Counted from the first letter of the stretch, positions 1-6,019 are shown. The stretch is 7,636 nt of DNA from Nitrospinales bacterium (GCA_023248615.1 JAHFEI010000088.1:1-7636); one strand, 5' to 3'. Translations and numbers: made by a program. Notes: a model not told the origin generated them from the sequence alone.

Positions 1-427
1 GGGCTTTACTTAGGGCGGCGAGCGAAATTCCTTTTTGCTGTAGCAGGTTGGTCCCCTGCCGTAGCGAAAGTTCGGTAAGGTCCGGCATATCGAATTCCCT
101 AGGGCCGCGGCTTATTACCACCCGCACATCGCGCCCGCGTTTTATGCTTGTTCCGGCTTTTGGTATCTGCGTAATGATGACGTTGCGCGGTTTCTCGTCG
201 TTATATTCAAGCGATGTTATTTTCAGGTTCAGCCCCGCCTTGGCAAGTTTTTCCAGCGCGTTCACCACTTCGTTTCCCTCTATGGACGGGGTTTCCACAT
301 CCACATGCCCGTGCAACGCCACCTGCATGACGATGAGGCCGCTGATAGTCCCGGCGGCCACTACCGCCCCAAGCAGGAGAAGCAGGCTGAAAAACTGTTT
401 AACGCGATGGTTCGTAAAAAGCGGCAT
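1..427 (-). CDS. membrane-anchored PASTA-domain protein (partial, C-terminus beyond window)
   Basis: I translated this from the minus strand: 142 codons are visible and the frame is still open at the left edge. Residues 1-10 are short and basic, residues 11-36 form one hydrophobic segment (signal anchor), and the rest should be periplasmic. Residues about 44-108 form a PASTA repeat: the TPSIEG opening, an amphipathic helix, then QIPKAGTSIKRGRDVRVVISRGP, here cited by position 87-109. A second PASTA repeat starts near 112 (DMPDLTELS) and is cut off. PASTA domains are known from penicillin-binding proteins and Ser/Thr kinases, where many bind peptidoglycan or muropeptides; no kinase or transpeptidase domain is visible here. 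The ATG at 427 directly follows the TGA of the upstream M67 gene, with a GGAAGG site at 440-445, so translational coupling is likely. The family assignment is firm. Its cellular role is unknown, and an extra C-terminal domain outside the window cannot be excluded. Confidence 0.88.
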   Translation of the reverse strand, partial: MPLFTNHRVKQFFSLLLLLGAVVAAGTISGLIVMQVALHGHVDVETPSIEGNEVVNALEKLAKAGLNLKITSLEYNDEKPRNVIITQIPKAGTSIKRGRDVRVVISRGPREFDMPDLTELSLRQGTNLLQQKGISLAALSKA

Positions 428-886
428 TCAGGTTGCCAGCCTTCCGGAAGGGGAATAGGCCGCGCCGTCCCACGAGAAGATTACCGCATCCTTCACTTTG
501 CCCGCGATGACGGAAAGGACGATGTACACGGTGCCGGGGTAAACAGGTTCGCCAAACATCACCGCGCCTGCGTGGTCTTCCTGCGAGAAGTAGCATTCGT
601 GGTCGGGATGCGAGTGGTAAAAGGCTAGGATGGTTTTCCCCTCTCGCCGCACACTGTTCACCAGGTCGAACACCTCTTTCGGGTCTACAAAGTATCCGGT
701 ACGCGCATCGCGGGTAAAGCGTTTTGGGTCGTCGCGGTGTATTTCATCCTGCACGTTGGTTAGGCGCGCCAGCGTGCCGCCTTGCAGGTTTTCCACGCTT
801 CCCACTATGGCGCCTATGCACTCACGCGGGTACATTTCCCGCGCATGCTCTACCATTTGGGCTACCTGTTCCTGCGAAAATTCCAT
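428..886 (-). CDS. M67 family (JAMM/Mov34-MPN) metallopeptidase
   Basis: The 152-residue product is a single compact JAB/MPN domain with no signal peptide or membrane segment, so it should be cytoplasmic. The zinc-site JAMM motif is complete: Glu22 in PRECIGAIVG, then His91-Ser-His93-Pro, Ser101 and Asp104, with the canonical spacing HxH-x7-S-x2-D. It should therefore be a catalytically competent zinc peptidase. Known bacterial relatives of this size cleave peptides or isopeptides, for example removing residues from ubiquitin-like sulfur-carrier proteins. No ThiS/MoaD-like carrier, ThiF/MoeB-like E1 enzyme or cysteine synthase gene lies nearby, so that role is not supported here. The ATG at 886 has only a weak ribosome site. 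Its stop codon abuts the PASTA gene start, and anmK ends 76 bp upstream, so it probably belongs to one transcript with both. The substrate is unknown; a link to the cell wall would be inference from neighbours only. Confidence 0.87.
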   Translation of the reverse strand: MEFSQEQVAQMVEHAREMYPRECIGAIVGSVENLQGGTLARLTNVQDEIHRDDPKRFTRDARTGYFVDPKEVFDLVNSVRREGKTILAFYHSHPDHECYFSQEDHAGAVMFGEPVYPGTVYIVLSVIAGKVKDAVIFSWDGAAYSPSGRLAT

Positions 887-942
887 AGGGACATATTATC
901 CCCGATTCCGAAGTTCAACAAGGCAAGAACCGTACACTATGG

Positions 943-978
943 GGGAAGGGAGATTGGGCGGTTCAGGGAAGGGAGATT
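943..978. repeat. 13-bp direct repeat across the anmK 3' end
   Basis: The minus-strand sequence AATCTCCCTTCCC occurs twice with a 23-bp period: at 966-978, where it encodes the last residues of AnmK (Ile-Ser-Leu-Pro), and at 943-955, just after the stop codon at 963-965. This looks like a local duplication. No function is evident. Confidence 0.6.
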
Positions 979-2090
979 TTCCCCAGTATCATCGGCATCT
1001 TCGCGCCGGTTACTTGCGGCAGGTTGCCCGGCAGGCCGTGCAAGGTGCGGTGTGCCAGCACCGCCATCAGCACAGGCTCCACCGACTTTTCGCCGAACCC
1101 AAGTTCTCCGGAAAGCGAAACCGCGCCGCGCCCTTCCAGCCGCGCCCCTATCTCCGCCACTATGGCGTTGTTGTACGCGCCGCCACCGCACAAAACCCAG
1201 CGGAACTTTTTTTGCGGTTTCAGGAAACGGACAGCCTGCGATACCGCCGACCCTGCCGTAACGGCACATAGCGTGCGCAGGAAATCTTCCTTGCCCACTT
1301 TTTTGTGGCGCTTCAAAATTTCGCCAAAATAATCGGCTCCGAACGTCTCCCTGCCGGTGGATTTGGGCGGCTTTTCCGAATAGTACGGATGCGCCATGCA
1401 ATAGCCGAACATCCGCTTATCTACCTTTCCCTCCATCGCCGTTTTTCCGCCCTTGTCGAACGCCGCTTTCCCTTTTGAAAAATGCGATACCGCAAGGTCT
1501 ATAAGCATATTGGCCGGGCCGGTATCGAACCCCGCCACTTTTTCCTGCCCGCATCCTGCCGGGAGCCAGGTGATGTTGCTGATGCCGCCGAGGTTATGGA
1601 CTATGCGATCCTGTTTTTCATCCGCAAACATTGCGTGGTGCGCCAGCGGGGCCAGCGGCGCACCGCACCCCCCGGCAGCGATATCCGCCGGGCGAAAATC
1701 CGATACCACGAGACAGCCGCACATGTGCGCTATTTCTGCCGCCTCGCCGATTTGCAGGGTAGATGAAATTTTTCCTTTCCCCGACACCGGCTGGTGGCGG
1801 ATTGTCTGCCCGTGCGACCCGATGAAACGGATTTCATCCATGGAGATTCCAGCTTTTTTAGCCGTCAACATCGCGGCGGCGGCAAACACTTTTCCCAATT
1901 CCACATTCAACCGGCAGATTAGTTGCGCCTCGCCATCTGGTTGCGACGCTTGCATGATTTCCTTGCGGAGGATGGCAGGGTAGGGGAGGAAGCCGGTAGC
2001 AAGCAACGCTATCTTCCCGCCGTCGAACCGTACTATGGCTACGTCCACCCCATCACCGGAGGTGCCGGACATAAGGCCGATTCCAAGCAT
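963..2090 (-). CDS. anmK: anhydro-N-acetylmuramic acid kinase AnmK
   Basis: AnmK opens and phosphorylates 1,6-anhydro-MurNAc with ATP to give MurNAc-6-phosphate, a cytoplasmic step of murein recycling. Family motifs occur in order, numbered from the ATG at 2090 (375 residues, close to the roughly 370 usual): MSGTSGDGVD 7-16 (the usual Leu after MSGTS is Gly here), GSHGQTIRH 91-99, QIGEAAEIA 113-121, DFRPADIAAGG 131-141, NLGGISNIT 166-174, FDTGPAN 188-194 (its Asp is thought to be the catalytic base in studied AnmKs), HPYYSEKPPKSTGRE 234-248, CGGGAYN 301-307, and the C-terminal LPGNLPQVTGA. The frame is open up to ATGs at 2108 and 2135, but these lie inside a palindromic repeat (2098-2152), and family similarity begins at GIGLMSGTS, so I prefer 2090. 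No good ribosome site precedes any of the three. No MurQ or sugar-phosphatase gene is adjacent. Confidence 0.95.
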   Translation of the reverse strand: MLGIGLMSGTSGDGVDVAIVRFDGGKIALLATGFLPYPAILRKEIMQASQPDGEAQLICRLNVELGKVFAAAAMLTAKKAGISMDEIRFIGSHGQTIRHQPVSGKGKISSTLQIGEAAEIAHMCGCLVVSDFRPADIAAGGCGAPLAPLAHHAMFADEKQDRIVHNLGGISNITWLPAGCGQEKVAGFDTGPANMLIDLAVSHFSKGKAAFDKGGKTAMEGKVDKRMFGYCMAHPYYSEKPPKSTGRETFGADYFGEILKRHKKVGKEDFLRTLCAVTAGSAVSQAVRFLKPQKKFRWVLCGGGAYNNAIVAEIGARLEGRGAVSLSGELGFGEKSVEPVLMAVLAHRTLHGLPGNLPQVTGAKMPMILGKISLP

Positions 2091-2097
2091 TAATTTA

Positions 2098-2152
2098 GGG
2101 GACACCATACTAAATTCCAAGGCATCCCAAGGCAATTAAGTAAGGTGTCCCC
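2098..2152. repeat. 55-bp REPIN-like palindromic element between rho and anmK
   Basis: The outer arms begin GGGGACACC (2098-2106) and end GGTGTCCCC (2144-2152). They match at 18 of 21 positions inward (2098-2118 against 2132-2152). The centre, 2117-2132, holds two CCAAGG blocks around CATC. The element starts 7 bp upstream of the preferred anmK ATG and ends 7 bp from the rho stop codon, so it fills almost the whole gap. The shape, two inverted short palindrome arms around a small core, is that of REPINs or small MITEs mobilised by IS200-like (RAYT) transposases. GGGGACACC-type termini seem familiar from such repeats, but copy number cannot be tested within this window, where it is the only copy. 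As RNA it would form a stable hairpin between the two coding regions, which could terminate or attenuate read-through or protect the rho mRNA end. Confidence 0.75.
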
Positions 2153-2159
2153 ATAATTA

Positions 2160-3266
2160 TTAGTCCGGGATGGTTTTCAGTAGCTCTTCGTTGGATGCGG
2201 ATTTACCCAGCTTTTCCAAAAACATTTTGTAGCGTTCGCCCCGCCGGTCGTCCAGCATGGCGCGGCGTAGCATGGAAACTTTTCGCAGGGTTTGCGGTGG
2301 CAAGAGTTTTTCCTCTTTGCGCGTGCCGGATTTTTGGAAATCCACGGCAGGGAATATCCTGAGGTCGGAAAGTTGCCTATCCAACACTATCTCTGAATTG
2401 CCGGTTCCCTTGAACTCCTGGAAGATAAGCTCATCCATCCTGCTTCCCGTATCCACAAGTATGGATGCGATGATGCTAAGGCTACCGCCTGCCTCGATAT
2501 TCCTGGCGGAACCGTAGAATTTTCGCGGGAACTCCAGTGCGCCGGATGAAAGGCCGCCCGACATGGTTTTTCCTTTGCTGTCGAAATCGCGGTTGAAGGC
2601 GCGTCCCATGCGGGTAAGCGAATCTATCATCAGCACCACGTCTTTCCCCGCTTCCACTAGGCATTTCACGCGTTCGAACACCAAGTGGGATATGTGGATA
2701 TGCTCCCTCACCGGCTGGTCGAAATCGGTGGTGATAACCTCGCCCCCAACCTTCCGCTTGAAGTGGGTGCTTTCCTCCGGCCTCTCGTCGATAAGAAATA
2801 TTATCAGGTGGGTATCCGGGTGGTTTGTTTTTATCCCAAGCGATATTTCCTCGATGATGGTGGTCTTGCCGGAACGCGGCGGCGCCACTATCAGCATGCG
2901 CTGGCCTTTTCCTATCGGGGTGAACATGTCTATTATCCTTGTGGAAAGCGGAGCGCTACCGGTTTCCAGCGCCATCTGTTCCATCGGGTCTATTGCGGTG
3001 AGCTTGTGGAACGGCGTCCGGGTTAAGGCATGTTTCGGGTCCTCCCCGTCTATGGAGTCTATCCGCTCTATGGAGATATTTGGCTGGTTCTTCAGCGCCT
3101 TCCCGGTGCCGACGATTTCCATGCCGGTTTTCAGGCGCATTGAATGCACCATCCTGGGCGAGAGGTAAGCATCGGTAGGCGTTATGCGAAGGCCGTTATC
3201 TATCGACCGTAAGAAGCCATACCCCTTTTGCACAATTTCAAGGATTCCAGATGAAGCATTTTCCAC
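2160..3266 (-). CDS. rho: transcription termination factor Rho, short form lacking the N-terminal helical domain
   Basis: Rho is a hexameric RNA-dependent ATPase and translocase that ends transcription. The 368-residue product starts almost directly at the RNA-binding cold-shock domain (GILEIVQKGYGFLR, 7-20, carrying the RNP-like motifs), whereas E. coli Rho (419 residues) has about 47 further residues forming the N-terminal helical domain. The ATPase core is intact: Walker A APPRSGKT 128-135, catalytic Glu161 and Arg162 in LIDERPEE, Walker B Asp215 in LMIDSLTR, the Q-loop region KGKTMSGG 231-238, the R-loop region EFKGTGN 284-290, and the arginine-finger region SGTRKEE 313-319. The start is GTG; an in-frame TAA lies only ten codons upstream with no ATG between, so the short N-terminus is not a start-calling error. 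The ribosome site is weak (AAGAAAGA). rpmE and prfA, common rho neighbours, are absent here, so this may be a second Rho. Molecular identity is certain; main versus paralogous copy is not. Confidence 0.96.
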   Translation of the reverse strand: MENASSGILEIVQKGYGFLRSIDNGLRITPTDAYLSPRMVHSMRLKTGMEIVGTGKALKNQPNISIERIDSIDGEDPKHALTRTPFHKLTAIDPMEQMALETGSAPLSTRIIDMFTPIGKGQRMLIVAPPRSGKTTIIEEISLGIKTNHPDTHLIIFLIDERPEESTHFKRKVGGEVITTDFDQPVREHIHISHLVFERVKCLVEAGKDVVLMIDSLTRMGRAFNRDFDSKGKTMSGGLSSGALEFPRKFYGSARNIEAGGSLSIIASILVDTGSRMDELIFQEFKGTGNSEIVLDRQLSDLRIFPAVDFQKSGTRKEEKLLPPQTLRKVSMLRRAMLDDRRGERYKMFLEKLGKSASNEELLKTIPD

Positions 3267-3345
3267 GTCGAATAAAGTCTTTCTTAAAGAGGGTTAAAAT
3301 TACAGTGCTACCGCAGAGAGACATGGCATTGCATTCCTCCCAGCG

Positions 3346-3423
3346 CTTGCCCTCCCTTGCGGGAAGAGGCGCGGGAGAGGTTTGAAACCATCCCCTTCCC
3401 CCCTCCTCGCGGAGTGCGGGAAG
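3346..3423. repeat. long imperfect GC-rich hairpin centred on GGTTTGAAACC
   Basis: The centre GGTTTGAAACC (3379-3389) is a perfect palindrome around G3384. The flanking purine-rich left arm (GGGAAGAGGCGCGGGAGA, about 3361-3378) and pyrimidine-rich right arm (CATCCCCTTCCCCCCTCC, about 3389-3406) are imperfectly complementary, and the ends CTTGC and GCGGGAAG also pair approximately. Such structures are typical of dispersed intergenic repeats. Relation to a named family is unproven. Confidence 0.5.
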
Positions 3424-3434
3424 CATAGGATTCG

Positions 3435-3460
3435 CCCACCTTACTTATGGATAAGGCGGG
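3435..3460. repeat. short hairpin
   Basis: CCCACCTTA (3435-3443) and TAAGGCGGG (3452-3460) form an inverted repeat with 8 of 9 positions matching and an 8-nt loop. It lies next to the larger element at 3464. There is no T-tract directly after it on either strand, so it is not a canonical intrinsic terminator. Confidence 0.5.
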
Positions 3461-3463
3461 TTG

Positions 3464-3594
3464 GGGCATTCTATTTTTTCATGGATACGCCATTTTCTTG
3501 TCATGCCGCACTTGATGCGGCATCCAGATTCTTCCGGATTCCCGCTTTCGCGGGAATGACACCCTTACCGTATCCATGACAACTTAAAATGCCC
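3464..3594. repeat. 131-bp nested inverted-repeat element (MITE-like)
   Basis: The outer arms, 3464-3489 and 3569-3594, begin GGGCATT and end CATGGATACG; about 22 of 26 positions match. They enclose a 63-bp core, 3499-3561, bounded by TGTCAT and ATGACA. Within the core are two perfect stem-loops: ATGCCGCA/TGCGGCAT with loop CTTGA (3503-3523), and ATTCCCGC/GCGGGAAT with loop TTTC (3538-3557). The second has the ATTCCC-N8-GGGAAT form of Neisseria dRS3 repeats, and similar TGTCAT...ATGACA double palindromes recur in many bacterial genomes. There is no open frame of interest inside and no clear target-site duplication outside. Confidence 0.72.
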
Positions 3595-3743
3595 TAATAC
3601 TATTCCTCTGCCGATAACGTCAAACAAGTATCAAATTTCGGCTAACAAAATGCCGCCGGAAAGCCGCGATGGCTCCTGCAAGCATCCAGAGCCTTTGCCC
3701 ACGAAATTATATGGCGCACAAAACGCCCTGCGGGGGAAATTTA

Positions 3744-4190
3744 TCAGGCCAGCTTTTCTATTCTTTCCGTCGGGCTAAGCACCTCGGTAAGCCGCACACC
3801 GAATTTTTCGTTATTTACCACCACAACTTCCCCGCGTGCGACAAGCTTGTCGTTCACGAGCACATCCAGCGGCTCTCCTACCAGTTTGGTAAGTTCTATC
3901 ACAGAGCCTTGGCCAAGTTGCAACAGGTCGTTAATAAGCATCTTTGCCCTGCCGAGTTCCACGGAAAGGCCTAGCGGGATATCCAGTATCATATCGAGCT
4001 TGGCATCTCCGGCGCTGTGTGTTGGCGCGGCATGAGCCGCCGAAGCCGGCGCCGCAGATGGAGCCGCCGCCTGGGCTGGCGCCGCCCCTCCGCCTTGCGA
4101 GGCATCCCTCAGCATCTGCCTTTGTTGTTCCAGGTCCTCCGCCGCGGCGGCCCAAAGGTCTTCTTCGTTCGTCAGTCCGTCATCGCCCAT
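3744..4190 (-). CDS. fliN: flagellar motor switch protein FliN
   Basis: FliN is the base component of the flagellar C-ring; with FliM it carries rotor torque, takes part in direction switching and contributes to export. The 148-residue product has three parts: an acidic helical N-terminus (1-30), a low-complexity Ala/Pro/Gly linker (about 33-62), and the conserved SpoA (surface presentation of antigens) domain from about 64 to 145. Recognisable SpoA segments are LDMILDIPLGLSVELGRAKM, LLQLGQGSVIEL, VNDKLVARGEVVVVNNEKFGVRL and the end TERIEKL. The length is near that of E. coli FliN (137), the excess lying in the linker. The ATG at 4190 has an AGGA site at 4199-4202, and the gene starts 24 bp after fliM, as expected for co-transcription. 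No fliO or fliP follows; the next 477 bp are gene-free, so this is probably the end of the flagellar unit. Confidence 0.96.
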   Translation of the reverse strand: MGDDGLTNEEDLWAAAAEDLEQQRQMLRDASQGGGAAPAQAAAPSAAPASAAHAAPTHSAGDAKLDMILDIPLGLSVELGRAKMLINDLLQLGQGSVIELTKLVGEPLDVLVNDKLVARGEVVVVNNEKFGVRLTEVLSPTERIEKLA

Positions 4191-4214
4191 CGTCGCTATC
4201 CTACATCAGCCCCA

Positions 4215-5195
4215 TCATGTTTGCCTTGAGATAATCTCTGATACCTTTATTGCCTTATTACCGCGTACAACGCCGGGATAGCCCCTAAACTTGGCAACGC
4301 CACCGGCGTATACTGTCAACACATCGGAGATATCGGTGTTGAGCGTCAACACATCACCAACTTTCAGGTTCACGAAATCGCGGGACGGTATCTGGGTCTC
4401 GCCCAGTTTTACCTTCACCTCCACCTCGGCCATGGCCATCCGCTCGCGCAGGCGGCGCACCCACGCAAGGTCTACTTCCAACTGGTCGCTCTGGAAACCA
4501 GCCTTCAGCTTCCCTATTATCGGCTCAATCGTCGAATATGGCAAGCAGACCGTAAGCGTGCCGGAAAACTGGTCCATTTCTATTTCGAACAGTATCACGA
4601 CAACAACGTCGGTGGGCGGCACTATGGCGGCGAACTGCGGGTTCACCTCAGACCGTACAAACACCATCTCTACCGGATGCACCGGGCCCCACGCCTTTTG
4701 CAAGTCTACCAGCGACATCAGGATAACGTTCCTGATTATCCTCTGCTCTATGGTGGTGAAGTCGCGGCCCTCTATCTTCATCTTCATTTCGCCACTACCG
4801 CCGAAAAATGTGTCCACCAGCGCAAACACCATCTTGGACTCCGCCACCAGCAACGCAAAGCCGCGCAACGGCGACATGCGGAAGATGTGCAACGATGCGG
4901 GAACCGGAAGCGATTTTATGAATTCGCCAAACTTTATGGTGTCGGTGGATACCGCGCTCACATCCAAAACCTTGCGGAGCGCGGAGGAAAGCGAATTTCG
5001 GAACAGGCGCGAAAACCGCTGGTTGATAATGTCCAGCGTCGGCATACGGCCACGGATAATTCTTTCCTGGCTCGTAAGGTCGTACGCAACTATCCCGGCA
5101 TCGCTTCCGACGTCTTCGGATTCTGTTTCAATCTCGCCATCGCTAACGCCCCTAAGTAGCGCGTCAACTTCTTCCTGCGAAAGTACCTGGCTCAT
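4215..5195 (-). CDS. fliM: flagellar motor switch protein FliM
   Basis: FliM joins FliG and FliN in the C-ring and binds phosphorylated CheY. The 326-residue product (E. coli about 334) begins with the conserved CheY-P-binding peptide LSQEEVDALL (5-14), so this ATG is clearly the true start. An acidic linker (about 18-36) follows. The CheC-like middle domain spans about 40-230, with IIRGRMPTLDIINQRFSRLF (46-65) and the GGSG loop (132-135) that contacts FliG. The C-terminal SpoA-like domain (about 250-322) ends FRGYPGVVRGNKAIKV. All regions are present, so a complete switch protein is expected. The gene starts 61 bp after fliL and ends 24 bp before fliN, forming one apparent operon. The ribosome site is AAGGA just before the ATG, unusually close. 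The acidic CheY-binding end implies a chemotaxis system elsewhere in the genome. Confidence 0.97.
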   Translation of the reverse strand: MSQVLSQEEVDALLRGVSDGEIETESEDVGSDAGIVAYDLTSQERIIRGRMPTLDIINQRFSRLFRNSLSSALRKVLDVSAVSTDTIKFGEFIKSLPVPASLHIFRMSPLRGFALLVAESKMVFALVDTFFGGSGEMKMKIEGRDFTTIEQRIIRNVILMSLVDLQKAWGPVHPVEMVFVRSEVNPQFAAIVPPTDVVVVILFEIEMDQFSGTLTVCLPYSTIEPIIGKLKAGFQSDQLEVDLAWVRRLRERMAMAEVEVKVKLGETQIPSRDFVNLKVGDVLTLNTDISDVLTVYAGGVAKFRGYPGVVRGNKAIKVSEIISRQT

Positions 5196-5256
5196 AGTCC
5201 TTTAGTATCCCTCATACGAACATGTGTCTCTCGGTATAATATGCCACAGTACGGGC

Positions 5257-5853
5257 TTACTGGATTACAAATTCTACAAAAAATACATTCTTTACCACCC
5301 CGGTGGTAAGGTTCGCGTTCACCCGTGTAAGCACCTGCTCTTTAAGCTTAAACTTGCCTTCCACCGTCAAAAGTTCTTCCGAAGATTTGGAAGAAAGGAC
5401 GGTTATTATGGCGTCTTTTATCTGTGGCATCCTGTTGGTCACTTCCTGCACCGTTTCCTGTTTGCCAAGTTCCAGTTGGATGCCGATTTTCAGGTACCGT
5501 TTACCGCCGTCGCTTGACAGGTTGACGATGAACGGCTCAAGGGATACGAACGATCCCATTTTCCCTTCGCCCTCGCCGCCCTTCTCGCCTTCGCCGCCTT
5601 TCTCGCCCTCTCCGCCTTTTTCGGCTTCGCCATGCGCAGGCGCACTTTCACCGTGTGCGGGCGCACTTTCCTTCGACGCTTTTTTCTTGCCGCCGAATAA
5701 CGTGCTGGCCAGGTAAATGCCGCCGCCTATCAGCGCCAGCGCCACCACGGCGACTATCGCAAGGATCATCACTTTCGGCTTGGATTTTTTCGGAGCGTCC
5801 GCCAGTCCGTCTCCTACCGACTTTTCATCATCCGGCGTACCTTCGACTGCCAT
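5257..5853 (-). CDS. fliL: flagellar basal body-associated protein FliL
   Basis: FliL is an inner-membrane protein that surrounds or supports the MotAB stator. The 198-residue product has a cytoplasmic charged N-terminus (1-27), one transmembrane helix (about 28-50), a periplasmic low-complexity linker (about 54-98) and the conserved FliL domain (101-198), with FVSLEPFIVNL (102-112), RYLKIGIQLEL and the terminal VFFVEFVIQ. The linker is built of repeats: ESAPAHG twice, then EKGGEG three times, both visible as tandem DNA repeats. This makes it highly charged, and longer than the linker of typical FliL proteins of about 155-170 residues. A strong Shine-Dalgarno site precedes the ATG. It is the first gene of the fliL-fliM-fliN cluster, so the promoter should lie in the 473 bp upstream. 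Identity is secure from domain, length and neighbours. Confidence 0.95.
   Translation of the reverse strand: MAVEGTPDDEKSVGDGLADAPKKSKPKVMILAIVAVVALALIGGGIYLASTLFGGKKKASKESAPAHGESAPAHGEAEKGGEGEKGGEGEKGGEGEGKMGSFVSLEPFIVNLSSDGGKRYLKIGIQLELGKQETVQEVTNRMPQIKDAIITVLSSKSSEELLTVEGKFKLKEQVLTRVNANLTTGVVKNVFFVEFVIQ
5569..5622 (-). repeat. three tandem 18-bp units in fliL (EKGGEG x3)
   Basis: Three consecutive 18-bp units (5605-5622, 5587-5604, 5569-5586 in coding order) each encode Glu-Lys-Gly-Gly-Glu-Gly and differ only at third codon positions. The period keeps the reading frame, so unit gain or loss would change linker length without breaking the gene. Confidence 0.85.
5629..5670 (-). repeat. two tandem 21-bp units in fliL (ESAPAHG x2)
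   Basis: Units 5650-5670 and 5629-5649 both encode Glu-Ser-Ala-Pro-Ala-His-Gly, with only synonymous differences. They lie directly before the 18-bp repeat block and form the first part of the periplasmic linker. Confidence 0.82.
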
Positions 5854-5860
5854 TCAGTAA

Positions 5861-5867
5861 CCTCCTT
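5861..5867 (-). promoter_or_regulatory. strong ribosome binding site of fliL
   Basis: AAGGAGG on the minus strand, 7 nt before the ATG at 5853, is a near-perfect Shine-Dalgarno sequence. It is the clearest one in the window and fixes the fliL start. Confidence 0.9.
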
Positions 5868-5990
5868 AAAATTAGCCTTCGGAAAGACTTTTAACCTCTA
5901 TACATGCCATGCGGTTGCATCTCCGATAACCCCATCGGCATTTCGCGCCACGGGACGGCGGGACGCATACCACTCCCACCCTATATGTAT

Positions 5991-6019
5991 CGGGATTAAC
6001 CCCTGCCGGGATTAGCCCC
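5991..6019. repeat. tandem 13-bp repeat upstream of fliL
   Basis: CGGGATTAACCCC (5991-6003) and CGGGATTAGCCCC (6007-6019) match at 12 of 13 positions with a 16-bp period, and each contains the dyad GGGATTA/TAATCCC only in part. Tandem near-helical spacing would suit a regulator bound in tandem, about 140-170 bp before the fliL start. No regulator can be named. Confidence 0.5.

Larger units (their letters stand above)
3267..3743. other. 477-bp gene-free region upstream of rho, packed with palindromes
   Basis: No convincing gene is present on either strand; the short open frames resemble nothing and merely run through the repeats. The rho-proximal 79 bp (3267-3345) should hold the rho leader and possibly its promoter, but I see no clear -35/-10 pair. 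Then come a long imperfect hairpin (3346-3423), a short hairpin (3435-3460) and a nested inverted-repeat element (3464-3594). The fliN-proximal 149 bp (3595-3743) carry nothing recognisable apart from an isolated TATAAT on the minus strand at 3706-3711 without a matching -35 box. The block separates the flagellar genes from rho and probably marks a transcription-unit boundary. Confidence 0.6.

Noticed and set aside
48..458. 136-codon open frame on the plus strand
   Set aside because: It is the shadow of the minus-strand PASTA gene, which has a membrane anchor, family motifs and a ribosome site.
887..902. weak dyad GGGGATAATATGTCCC just before the M67 gene
   Set aside because: The arms match poorly once aligned, and it is too short to support as an operator.
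3538..3557. ATTCCCGC/GCGGGAAT stem-loop as a rho-independent terminator
   Set aside because: No T-tract follows on either strand, and it forms part of a repeat element, so I list it as a repeat only.
3382..3579. 65-codon open frame on the plus strand upstream of rho
   Set aside because: It runs through the palindromic repeats, and translated dispersed repeats commonly give such spurious peptides.
4291..5205. 304-codon open frame on the plus strand
   Set aside because: It is antisense to fliM, which is unmistakable, and its Ser/Thr-rich composition is typical of a shadow frame.
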